Below, one piece after another: positions 8,440 through 15,802 of a DNA stretch of 64,000 bases. The notes below the pieces were generated by a model. It saw only the letters and a program-made list of their open reading frames with translations. It made no database searches and was not told the DNA's origin. How positions within the stretch are numbered: the stretch's first letter is position 1; the number at the start of each line of letters is the position of its first letter. This DNA is from Bradyrhizobium manausense. Lineage in GTDB: Bacteria; Pseudomonadota; Alphaproteobacteria; Rhizobiales; Xanthobacteraceae. Both the position numbers and the translations under genes were made by a program. The stretch spans positions 62,001 through 126,000 of the forward strand of contig NZ_JAFCLG010000008.1 of the NCBI RefSeq assembly GCF_018129685.1. Reading direction: 5' to 3'.

Positions 8440-8718
8440 ATGTCCGGCTTTGCCGCAGATTGCATCCCCAGGCGACGACCGATCCTTGAGTGGCCGGCGC
8501 CTGGGGAACTCGCGCCCAAAGGAATCCACGTCTCGCATATCGTCATCGATGGAGGCGTGCGTAAGGCGACGGCCGGAAGTGTCGAAGGCGGCGATGCGGC
8601 GGATGACAGCTACCTCGATCCCGACGCGATCGCCCAGAGCAACATGCATGTCGTCAACCAACACCGCAGCGCGTGGACCTGGGAAATTGAGTTGAGGTCT
8701 TGGGTCGAGAAGTTCTAG
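8440..8718 (+). pseudogene. C-terminal fragment of a short-chain dehydrogenase/reductase
   Basis: The last about 70 codons read ELAPKGIHVSHIVIDGGVR ... DPDAIAQSNMHVVNQHRSAWTWEIELRSWVEKF, which is the C-terminal third of a common SDR subgroup (pattern ELGPKNIHVAHVVIDGGVD ... DPDAIAE.YW.LHQQ.RSAWT.E.ELRPW.EKW). The Rossmann TGxxxGIG part and the YxxxK catalytic part are absent upstream, and the first 20 codons do not fit the family. Probably a deletion relic left at the tRNA-proximal end of the insertion. Confidence 0.7.
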
Positions 8719-8726
8719 ACCCTCGT

Positions 8727-8742
8727 ACCGAAATGGCGCGCC
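8727..8742. repeat. tRNA-proximal att-like direct repeat
   Basis: The 16-bp sequence ACCGAAATGGCGCGCC overlaps the 3' end of tRNA-Arg (8734-8742) and is repeated exactly at 6639-6654. Confidence 0.65.
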
Positions 8743-8810
8743 CGGAACGATTCGAACGTCCGACCCTCAGATTCGTAGTCTGATGCTCTATCCAGCTGAG
8801 CTACGGGCGC
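8734..8810 (-). tRNA. tRNA-Arg (anticodon ACG)
   Basis: Read on the minus strand, GCGCCCG pairs with CGGGCGC to form the acceptor stem. The D-arm is AGCTCAGCTGGATAGAGC, the anticodon arm is CAGACTACGAATCTG with anticodon ACG, the T-arm contains GTTCGAATC, and discriminator G is followed by an encoded CCA. It is 77 bases including CCA. The 3' end faces the decayed insertion at 6639-8742. Confidence 0.97.
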
Positions 8811-8958
8811 GTGTTTCGCAGACAGCGCGGGCCAAAGCCCGCAGGCAGCCTCCGGACAGCGCCGGAGGGGTGCGAAAGAGCGCTCTGACTAACCGCTCTT
8901 GCCGGCGTTGGCAAGGTCTGCGTCGGCGGTATTTTGGGACATTTCCGCCTCATAGGCC

Positions 8959-9057
8959 GTCATTCCGGGGCGCGACGAAGTCGCGGGCCCGGAATCCAGA
9001 ACCACCAGCCGGACATGGATTCCGGGCCCGGCCCATTCGGGCCGTCCCGGAACGACG
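8959..9057. repeat. intergenic palindromic repeat (CGTCATTCCGGGG type)
   Basis: Begins CGTCATTCCGGGGCGCGACG and ends CCGTCCCGGAACGACG, with internal GGGCCCGGAATCC / GGATTCCGGGCCC inverted arms. It has no coding content and is typical of dispersed Bradyrhizobium repeats. It lies between tRNA-Arg and the sensor kinase gene. Confidence 0.7.
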
Positions 9058-9066
9058 AAAGAAGAC

Positions 9067-10590
9067 TTAAGCCCTTGCCCGCTCATTGCGGATGGAGAGG
9101 AGTTCCACGGGGCGATCGGGGATCACAATCCGGAAAGTGGCGCCGATGGTGCCTTCGACCAGATGGATGTCGCCGCCATGGGCGCGAACCAGTTCGGCGG
9201 CAATGGCAAGGCCGAGCCCACTGCCGCCGGGGCGGCCGGAGGTCTGGAATGCCTCGAACAAATGCGCCCGGGTCTGCTCCGGCACGCCGGGGCCGGTATC
9301 CGAGACCTCCAGGATCGCGACCGCGCCTTCGCGCTTTCCGGTGATCCTGATCTGCTGCGGGCCGCCGTCGCCGGAGGCGTGGCTCTCGAGCGCCTGGGCG
9401 GCGTTGCGCACGAGGTTGAGCAGCACGCGGAACAGCTGGTCGGGATCCGCATCCACCGCAAGGCCGCGCTCGATCGCGGCGACCCAGGCGATCGAAGCGT
9501 CGTTGGCGAGGCCCGCGGTCTCGCGCACCTCGAGCACGATGGGCTCGATCAGCATCATGCGGCGGTCGGGCGCAGCCTCCTGCGCGCGACCGTAGGACAG
9601 CGTCGACTGGCAGAACGCGATGGCGCGCTCGAGCGAGCGCACCAGCTTCGGTGCAAAGCGCTGCACCCTGGGATCGGGCACGCTGGCGAGTTGATCCGAC
9701 AAGAGCTGCGCCGAGGCCAGAAGGTTGCGCAGATCGTGGTTGATCTTGGAGACGGCAAGGCCGAGCGCGGCAAGCCGGCTCTTCTGGTGCAGCATCGACA
9801 TCAGGTCGCGCTGCATGTCCGACAATTCGCGCTCGGCGACGCCGATTTCGTCACTGCGCTGGCTCGGCACGATGATCCGCGCCGAACTCTCGGGATTCTC
9901 GTGGAAGCCGATCAGGCTTGCGGTCAGCCGCCGCATCGGCCGCACGAAGAGATAGTGCAGCGCCAGATAGACGAGGCCCGCGGTCAACACGCCGATGATC
10001 AGCGCAACCACCACGACGTTGCGGGAGAAGCGGTACATCGACTGCCGCAGCGGCAGCTCGTCGGTGACGATCTCGATGAACTGGGCACTGCCGACGCCGG
10101 GGCCGACGATGCGGATCGGCTGATTGCCGGTCTCCAGCATCATCTGGAACGAGCCGGTGATGGCGTGCCACACCGTCATGTCGCGCAGATCGACGTCGTG
10201 CTCGATCGTCGCAGGCAGATTGTCACTGGCAAGCAGGCGGCGCTGCTGGCCCATCTTGATCGCGACCGCGCGCGCATTGATGCTTTTCAGGATCTGCCGC
10301 GACAGCGATTCCGGCACCATGCCGAGCGGCGCCGCATCGAGCACCAGCGCCGCCGTGTTGGCGGCGGCGACGCGGTCATTGAGCCGGTTGACCCAGAAGT
10401 TGGCGATCGCGGGCACGTAAAGCAGGATGGCCGCGATCATCACGAGGGGAACGGTCAGCAGCAACAGCTTGCCGGACAGGCCAAGCCCGCCCGGCCCACG
10501 GGTCCGCGTCACCGGCCCGTCCGGCTGGTCCATTGACCGATCCGGATCCTGATCGGGATTCCGGGTCGACTGGAGGTCTGTCGCTGCCAC
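9067..10590 (-). CDS. membrane sensor histidine kinase with HAMP domain
   Basis: The 507-residue two-component sensor has a Pro/Asp-rich cytoplasmic head (1-38), TM1 about 41-62, a periplasmic sensor region about 63-190, TM2 about 191-213 and a HAMP linker about 214-270. The dimerisation helix holds the phospho-acceptor in SKINHDLRNLLASA (His285). The ATPase domain has LLNLVRNAAQAL (N box), VSDTGPGVPEQ (G1) and GGSGLGLAIA (G2). It uses HDLRN instead of the commoner HELRTP, as in HPK4-like kinases. No response regulator gene is adjacent, so it is an orphan here. It is divergent from the rpmH-rnpA-yidC cluster. Confidence 0.92.
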   Translation of the reverse strand: MAATDLQSTRNPDQDPDRSMDQPDGPVTRTRGPGGLGLSGKLLLLTVPLVMIAAILLYVPAIANFWVNRLNDRVAAANTAALVLDAAPLGMVPESLSRQILKSINARAVAIKMGQQRRLLASDNLPATIEHDVDLRDMTVWHAITGSFQMMLETGNQPIRIVGPGVGSAQFIEIVTDELPLRQSMYRFSRNVVVVALIIGVLTAGLVYLALHYLFVRPMRRLTASLIGFHENPESSARIIVPSQRSDEIGVAERELSDMQRDLMSMLHQKSRLAALGLAVSKINHDLRNLLASAQLLSDQLASVPDPRVQRFAPKLVRSLERAIAFCQSTLSYGRAQEAAPDRRMMLIEPIVLEVRETAGLANDASIAWVAAIERGLAVDADPDQLFRVLLNLVRNAAQALESHASGDGGPQQIRITGKREGAVAILEVSDTGPGVPEQTRAHLFEAFQTSGRPGGSGLGLAIAAELVRAHGGDIHLVEGTIGATFRIVIPDRPVELLSIRNERARA

Positions 10591-10940
10591 GAAACGAGCC
10601 CCTGCTGGCTTTGGCTTTCGGAGGATGCGATCCGCCCCGGAGGCCGGTCAAATTACGGATCGCTAATCTGCCAATGTGTGATGTAAGTGCCGATCCGGCG
10701 AGTCGCCAGCTCAAGGGTTAAAAACCCCAAGGAAACAGCGATATTCACCGGACCTGTGCGGTCTTGCGGCGTTGACGAGCACGAGACGCTCGCATATAAG
10801 CCGCGCAAATTGTCCGCGATGACCCGGTGCGACACCGGGAGCGGCTCTTCTGGGGCCGTAAATGGCCCGTTTTGGGCCGCATCTTCCGGACTTTACCATC
10901 AATTCTACAGGCAAATTGCCCGGTCAGCGGAGAAAAACCC
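10591..10940. other. divergent intergenic region between sensor kinase and rpmH
   Basis: These 350 bases hold the rpmH promoter (10772-10800) and an untranslated leader of about 130 bases. Apart from that promoter no further gene, repeat or terminator was recognised. Confidence 0.6.
10772..10800 (+). promoter_or_regulatory. predicted sigma-70 promoter of rpmH-rnpA-yidC
   Basis: TTGACG (10772-10777) and TATAAG (10795-10800) are separated by 17 bases, an optimal housekeeping spacing. They lie about 140 bases upstream of rpmH. Confidence 0.6.
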
Positions 10941-11075
10941 GTGAAGCGGACTTATCAACCCAGCAAACTGGTGCGCAAGCGCCGCCACGGCTTCCGGGCC
11001 CGTCTTGCGACCGCAGGCGGTCGCAAGGTTCTGGCTGCCCGCCGCGCGCGCGGCCGCAAGCGTCTGAGCGCCTGA
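10941..11075 (+). CDS. rpmH: 50S ribosomal protein L34
   Basis: The 44-residue, very basic ribosomal protein reads (M)KRTYQPSKLVRKRRHGFRAR... and ends ARRARGRKRLSA, full length for the family. It stabilises the large subunit. The start is GTG at 10941, since that gives the invariant MKRTYQPS beginning. It is followed after 27 bases by rnpA, the near-universal bacterial order rpmH-rnpA-yidC. Confidence 0.98.
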   Translation: MKRTYQPSKLVRKRRHGFRARLATAGGRKVLAARRARGRKRLSA

Positions 11076-11102
11076 GCCGGACCCCCTTTTTGGGATTTCA
11101 TC

Positions 11103-11480
11103 ATGGATCGGCTGAGGCAGCGGGCGGATTTCCTCGCCGTTGCCAATGGCGCGCGGGTGAATAGTCCCGCGTTCGTCCTGCAAAGCCGCCGTCGCGATGA
11201 CAGCGGCCCGATCCGGATCGGCTTCACCGTTACCAAAAAGAACGGCAACGCCCCCGAACGCAATCGTATCCGGCGCCGGCTTCGCGAATTGGTGAAGCGG
11301 CTCGATCCGGTGTCGATGCAACCCCATCATGATTATGTGCTGGTCGGTCGCAGGGACGCGCTTTCGCGCGACTTCGCGATCATGCTCGACGACCTTCGCA
11401 CGGCGTTCACGAGGCCCACGCGGCGGGCGAAGGGACGCGGGCCGGAGCCCGCCCCTGCCGCCAGCCGCAAACCGGATTGA
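11103..11480 (+). CDS. rnpA: ribonuclease P protein component
   Basis: The 125-residue basic protein binds the RNase P RNA and helps cleave the 5' leader of pre-tRNAs. It starts MDRLRQRADFLAVANG and contains IRIGFTVTKKNGNAPERNRIRRRLRE, written here as its pieces IGFTVTKK and the RNR motif ERNRIRRRLRE, plus HHDYVLVGRRDAL. The C-terminal 20 residues are Arg/Pro-rich and variable. It sits between rpmH and yidC. Confidence 0.97.
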   Translation: MDRLRQRADFLAVANGARVNSPAFVLQSRRRDDSGPIRIGFTVTKKNGNAPERNRIRRRLRELVKRLDPVSMQPHHDYVLVGRRDALSRDFAIMLDDLRTAFTRPTRRAKGRGPEPAPAASRKPD

Positions 11481-11495
11481 TGACGAGACCCAGTG

Positions 11496-13340
11496 ATGAC
11501 TGACAATCGCAATACCATCCTCGCCGTCATTCTGTCCGGCCTGGTGCTGATCGCCTGGCAGTACTTCTACAACGTCCCGGCGATGGAGAAGCAGCGCGCC
11601 CAGCAGCAGGCCCAGGCCGAGCTGCAAAAGACCAATCCGCAGCCGACGGCGTCCGCGACGCCGGGCGCCACGCCGCAGGCCGGCAACACGACGCCGACCA
11701 CAGCGCCCGGCGCGACCCAGCAGGCCCAGCCGACCGTCAGCCGCGACACCGCGATTGCCGCGAGCCCGCGCGTCAAGATCGACACCCCGCGCCTCGTCGG
11801 CAGCATCTCGCTGAAGGGCGGCCGGATCGACGACCTCGCGCTGCTGCAGTTCCGCGAGACGGTCGACCCGAAGTCGCCGCCGATCATTCTCTATTCGCCC
11901 TCGGGCACGGCTGAGCCCTATTACGCCGAGTTCGGCTGGGTGGCCGCGACAGGCGTCACGTCGAAGATGCCTGACGCGCAGACCGTCTGGCAGCAGGACG
12001 GCAACGGCAGCCTGACGCCGACAACGCCGGTGGTGCTGAAGTGGGACAACGGCGAAGGCCTCAGCTTCCGCCGCACCATCGCGATCGACGATCATTATCT
12101 CTTCACCGTCAAGGACGACGTCAGCAATGTCGGCAATTCGCCTGTTACGCTCTACCCGTTCGCGCTGATCTCGCGTCACGGCACACCGCAGGTCTCCGGC
12201 TATTACATCCTGCATGAAGGCCTGATCGGCTATCTCGATGGCCTGCAGGAATACGCCTACAAGAAGATCGACGAAGCCAAGTCGGTGAGCTTCAAGGCCA
12301 CCAATGGCTGGCTCGGCATGACCGACAAGTACTGGGCCTCGGCGCTGCTGCCCGACACCAGCGCGCAGCTGCAGGCGCGGTTCTCCTCGAACCTCACCGG
12401 CAACGTCCACACCTATCAGACCGACTATCTGCTCGATCCCGTCACCGTCGCGATCGGCGGCACCGCGACCGCAAACGCTCGGCTGTTCGCCGGCGCCAAG
12501 GAAGCCGGCGTCGTCGGCGTGTTCCCGTTCGCCGGGCTCGGCGGCTACAACAAGGAGCTCGGCCTCAACCATTTCGATCTGCTGATCGACTGGGGCTGGT
12601 TCTACTTCATCACCAAGCCGATGTTCCTCGGTCTCGACTTCTTCTACCGCTTCTTCGGCAATTTCGGCATCTCGATCCTGCTCGTGACCGTGATCGTGAA
12701 GCTGCTGTTCTTCCCGCTGGCGAACAAGTCGTACGCCTCGATGGCGAAGATGAAGTCGATCCAGCCGCAGCTTCAGGCGCTCAAGGAGCGCTACCCTGAC
12801 GACAAGGTGAAGCAGCAGCAGGAGATGATGGAGATCTACCGCAAGGAGAAGATCAATCCGGTCGCCGGCTGTCTTCCCGTGGTGATCCAGATTCCGGTGT
12901 TCTTCTCGCTCTACAAGGTGCTGTTCGTCACCATCGAAATGCGGCACGCGCCGTTCTTCGGCTGGATCAAGGACCTCTCGGCGCCCGATCCGACCAATCT
13001 GTTCACGCTGTTCGGGCTGATCCCGTTCGATCCCACGCAGCTTCCGCTGTTCGGCCATTACCTCGCGCTCGGCATCTGGCCGATCATCATGGGCATCACG
13101 ATGTGGTTCCAGATGAAGCTGAACCCGACGCCGCCGGATCCGACGCAGCAGCTCATCTTCAACTGGATGCCGCTGATCTTCACCTTCATGCTGGCGGGCT
13201 TCCCGGCGGGCCTCGTGATCTACTGGGCCTGGAACAACACGCTCTCGGTGCTCCAGCAGAGCTTCATCATGCGCCGCAACGGCGTGAAGGTGGAGCTGTT
13301 CGACAATCTCAAGGCGACGTTCGCGAAGAAGGCGACGTAG
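11496..13340 (+). CDS. yidC: membrane protein insertase YidC
   Basis: The 614-residue inner-membrane insertase works alone or with SecYEG to fold membrane proteins. TM1 is at the N-terminus (NTILAVILSGLVLIAWQYF). A Pro/Ala/Thr-rich linker (about 40-85) and the large periplasmic beta-sandwich (about 90-345) follow. The conserved 60KD insertase core (about 365-605) has FFPLANKSYASMAKMKSIQP, GCLPVVIQIPVFFSLYKVL and a final pair of helices (FTFMLAGFPAGLVIYWAWNN). ATG at 11496 is preferred; a GTG three bases upstream is the alternative. It lies 15 bases after rnpA. Confidence 0.97.
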   Translation: MTDNRNTILAVILSGLVLIAWQYFYNVPAMEKQRAQQQAQAELQKTNPQPTASATPGATPQAGNTTPTTAPGATQQAQPTVSRDTAIAASPRVKIDTPRLVGSISLKGGRIDDLALLQFRETVDPKSPPIILYSPSGTAEPYYAEFGWVAATGVTSKMPDAQTVWQQDGNGSLTPTTPVVLKWDNGEGLSFRRTIAIDDHYLFTVKDDVSNVGNSPVTLYPFALISRHGTPQVSGYYILHEGLIGYLDGLQEYAYKKIDEAKSVSFKATNGWLGMTDKYWASALLPDTSAQLQARFSSNLTGNVHTYQTDYLLDPVTVAIGGTATANARLFAGAKEAGVVGVFPFAGLGGYNKELGLNHFDLLIDWGWFYFITKPMFLGLDFFYRFFGNFGISILLVTVIVKLLFFPLANKSYASMAKMKSIQPQLQALKERYPDDKVKQQQEMMEIYRKEKINPVAGCLPVVIQIPVFFSLYKVLFVTIEMRHAPFFGWIKDLSAPDPTNLFTLFGLIPFDPTQLPLFGHYLALGIWPIIMGITMWFQMKLNPTPPDPTQQLIFNWMPLIFTFMLAGFPAGLVIYWAWNNTLSVLQQSFIMRRNGVKVELFDNLKATFAKKAT

Positions 13341-13388
13341 CTTTTTGTAGAATTTGCTCCGCTGAAGTGGGCACAAATGCTTCCAAGT

Positions 13389-13475
13389 CGTCATGCCCGG
13401 GCTTGTCCCGGGCATCCACGTTTTGGACACTAGCTCTGAGGATAGACGATGGCCGGGACAAGCCCGGCCATGACG
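13389..13475. repeat. paired palindromic repeat, GCCC arm then GGCC arm
   Basis: Left hairpin ATGCCCGGG-CTTGT-CCCGGGCAT and right hairpin ATGGCCGGG-ACAAG-CCCGGCCAT are in opposite orientation, 34 bases apart. It belongs to the family also found at 15670, 22616, 24625 and 30823. It lies between yidC and yihA. Confidence 0.85.
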
Positions 13476-13491
13476 AGGATGGAATCTTCGC

Positions 13492-14145
13492 ATGACCGAC
13501 GACACAGATGCGAAGCTGATCGAGGCCGGACGAAAGCTGTTCGCGCGCGACTGGCAGTTCATCTGGGCTTCGCCCTCGATCCAGACGCTGCCGCCGATGG
13601 CGGGGCTCGAGATCGCCTTTGCCGGCCGCTCCAATGTCGGCAAGTCGAGCCTGATCAACGCGCTCACGGGGCGCAACGCGCTGGCGCGGACCTCGCATAC
13701 GCCGGGCCGCACGCAGGAGCTGATCTTCTTCGAGGTGCCGGGAAAGGGCGACCTGCGCCTCGTCGACATGCCAGGCTATGGCTATGCCAAGGCGCCCAAG
13801 AGCCAGGTCGCGTCCTGGACCGAGCTGATCCACACATTCCTGCTGGGCCGCGCCTCGCTCGCGCGCGTCTATGTCCTCATCGACGCGCGGCACGGGCTCA
13901 AGGACGTCGATCAGGAGATCCTCGGGACGCTCGACCGCTCCGCCGTCAGCTACCAGGTCGTGCTGACCAAGGCCGACCAGGTGAAGGCGACCGAGCTTCA
14001 GACCTGCATTGCCGAAACCGAGGCCGCGCTCGCCAAACATCCGGCCGCGTTCCCGAACGTGATCGCGACCTCCTCGCGCAGCGCGACCGGCATGGAGAGC
14101 TTGCGCGCCGCGATGGCGAAATTGCTGGAAGAGCGGACCAAGTGA
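13492..14145 (+). CDS. yihA: ribosome biogenesis GTP-binding protein YsxC/EngB
   Basis: The 217-residue TRAFAC-class GTPase is needed for 50S subunit assembly. It carries G1 AGRSNVGKSSLINALTG (about 45-60), G2 HTPGRTQ, G3 DMPGYGYAKAPK and G4 LTKADQVK, followed by a Ser-rich G5 region (IATSSRSATGME). The length is normal. It follows yidC in the usual alphaproteobacterial order. Its stop overlaps the next start by one base (TGATG at 14143-14147), so the two are co-translated. Confidence 0.96.
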   Translation: MTDDTDAKLIEAGRKLFARDWQFIWASPSIQTLPPMAGLEIAFAGRSNVGKSSLINALTGRNALARTSHTPGRTQELIFFEVPGKGDLRLVDMPGYGYAKAPKSQVASWTELIHTFLLGRASLARVYVLIDARHGLKDVDQEILGTLDRSAVSYQVVLTKADQVKATELQTCIAETEAALAKHPAAFPNVIATSSRSATGMESLRAAMAKLLEERTK

Positions 14146-14504
14146 TGACCCGCCTGCTGATCTCGCTCGCCGGCTTGATAGGCGCCGCAGGTGTCGCGCT
14201 GGCCGCCGCCTCCGCTCACGGCGCGGACGCCAGCCGGCTTGCCTCGGCAAGCGCCATGCTGCTGTTTCATGCAACTGCCGTATTGGCCTGTGTCGCCCTG
14301 CTCGCGCGCGGCCTTTTGCATGGCGGAATTGGCCTGGTGGCCGCATTCGGCTTCGTGATCGGCGCCGCGTTGTTCGCGGGCGACCTCACCTTGCGGCAAT
14401 ATGCCGGACATTCGCTGTTTCCATATGCGGCGCCGACGGGTGGAACGCTGATGATTGCAAGCTGGCTGGCGCTGACGCTGGCGGCGGTGGTGGCGCGGAA
14501 ATAG
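14145..14504 (+). CDS. DUF423 family membrane protein
   Basis: The 119-residue protein has four hydrophobic helices (about 4-24, 36-55, 60-78, 100-117) and the family features AASAHGAD (usual AFGAHG) near 22 and YAGHSLFPYAAPTGG in the loop before the last helix. The function is unknown across the family (YgdD-like). It overlaps yihA by one base, indicating an operon. Confidence 0.85.
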   Translation: MTRLLISLAGLIGAAGVALAAASAHGADASRLASASAMLLFHATAVLACVALLARGLLHGGIGLVAAFGFVIGAALFAGDLTLRQYAGHSLFPYAAPTGGTLMIASWLALTLAAVVARK

Positions 14505-14512
14505 CGGCTCTT

Positions 14513-14690
14513 TCTTACCCTCCCCTGGCGGGGGAGGGTCGGCTCATATTGAGCGCAGCGAAATGTGAGACGGGGTGGGGTGATCTCTCCACGCGGGCAC
14601 CGCTTCAATGGTTAGACTGTCACCCCATCCCGCTACGCATTTCGCTTCGCTGCATGCGTAGCGACCCTCCCCCTCCAGGGGAGGGTAAGA
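14513..14690. repeat. long inverted repeat element (TCTTACCCTCCCCTGG type)
   Basis: The ends are inverted copies: TCTTACCCTCCCCTGGCGGG at left and CCTCCAGGGGAGGGTAAGA at right. The interior has a second imperfect pair around GAGACGGGGTGGGGTGAT / GTCACCCCATCCCGC. It fills the gap before argB; no gene. Confidence 0.8.
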
Positions 14691-14759
14691 GACCACTTTG
14701 CGCCTCGCCCGCCAATCGGATAGAACGCGCACCGACCGCCCCGCCAGCGAGACCGTGAC

Positions 14760-15647
14760 ATGACCGAAATCTCCCCGCTCGACCAGGCCCGCATCCTGTC
14801 CGAAGCGCTGCCGCACATGCAGCAGTACGACGAAGAAACCATCGTCATCAAATATGGCGGCCATGCCATGGGCGATGAGGAAACCGCCAAGAATTTCGCC
14901 CGCGACATCGTGCTGCTGGAGCAGACCGCGATCAATCCGGTCGTGGTGCATGGCGGCGGGCCGCAGATCGCGACCATGCTCAAGCGCCTCGGCATCGTCT
15001 CGGAATTCGCGGCGGGCCTGCGCATCACCGACGCCGCGACCATCGAGATCGTCGAGATGGTGCTCGCCGGCTCCGTCAACAAGCAGATCGTCGGCTACAT
15101 CAACGAAGCCGGCGGCAAGGCCGTGGGCCTGTCGGGCAAGGACGCCAACATGGTGAAGGCGACCAAGACGACGCGCACCATCATCGATCCGGACTCGCAT
15201 ATCGAGAAAGCGGTCGATCTCGGCTACGTCGGCGACCCCGAAAAGGTCGATCTCACGCTGCTGAACCAGCTGATCGGCTACGAGCTGATCCCGGTGCTGG
15301 CGCCGCTGGCGACCTCCAGGGAAGGCCAGACGCTCAACGTCAACGCCGACACCTTTGCCGGCGCCGTCGCCGGTGCGCTGAAGGCCAAGCGCCTGCTGCT
15401 GCTCACCGACGTGCCCGGCGTGCTCGACAAGTCGAAGAAGCTGATCCCGCAGCTCTCGGTGAAGGACGCCCGCAAGCTGATCGCCGACGGCACCATCTCC
15501 GGCGGCATGATCCCGAAGGTCGAGACCTGCATCTACGCGCTCGAACAAGGCGTCGAGGGCGTCGTCATCATCGACGGCAAGATGCAGCACGCGGTGCTGC
15601 TCGAGCTCTTCACCAACACGGGCACGGGGACGCTGATCCATAAGTGA
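14760..15647 (+). CDS. argB: acetylglutamate kinase
   Basis: The 295-residue amino-acid kinase phosphorylates N-acetyl-L-glutamate in the second step of arginine synthesis. It has the N-terminal IVIKYGGHAMGD lysine loop, VVVHGGGPQIATML substrate loop, LVDxN-type binding region and KLLLLTDVPGVL (here RLLLLTDVPGVLDKS), then GGMIPKVETCIYAL and the HAVLLELFT end. The presence of the N-terminal helix EISPLDQARILSEALPHMQQ suggests the arginine-inhibited hexameric type. Full length. No other arg genes are adjacent. Confidence 0.97.
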   Translation: MTEISPLDQARILSEALPHMQQYDEETIVIKYGGHAMGDEETAKNFARDIVLLEQTAINPVVVHGGGPQIATMLKRLGIVSEFAAGLRITDAATIEIVEMVLAGSVNKQIVGYINEAGGKAVGLSGKDANMVKATKTTRTIIDPDSHIEKAVDLGYVGDPEKVDLTLLNQLIGYELIPVLAPLATSREGQTLNVNADTFAGAVAGALKAKRLLLLTDVPGVLDKSKKLIPQLSVKDARKLIADGTISGGMIPKVETCIYALEQGVEGVVIIDGKMQHAVLLELFTNTGTGTLIHK

Positions 15648-15669
15648 TGAGGAGTGGACCAAGGAAAGC

Positions 15670-15755
15670 CGTCATGGCCGGGCTTGTCCCGGCCATCCAC
15701 GACCTTTGGACCCGCACCAAGAATGTGGATGCCCGGGACAAGCCCGGGCATGACG
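15670..15755. repeat. paired palindromic repeat, GGCC arm then GCCC arm
   Basis: Hairpins ATGGCCGGG-CTTGT-CCCGGCCAT and ATGCCCGGG-ACAAG-CCCGGGCAT face each other. The element sits between argB and the DUF1036 gene and is open in frame with the latter, so automated calls would translate it (MAGLVPAIHD ... DARDKPGHDE). Confidence 0.85.
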
Positions 15756-15802
15756 AAAGGAGAGAGTCGAGGCGCCGCCGCTCTCCGCTCACCCGCTTCC
15801 TG

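Noticed and set aside
10905..13769. 954-codon open frame on the minus strand
   Set aside because: It is antisense to rpmH, rnpA and yidC, which are certain; its translation is His/Arg/Asp-rich and matches no family. Long antisense frames are expected at this GC content.
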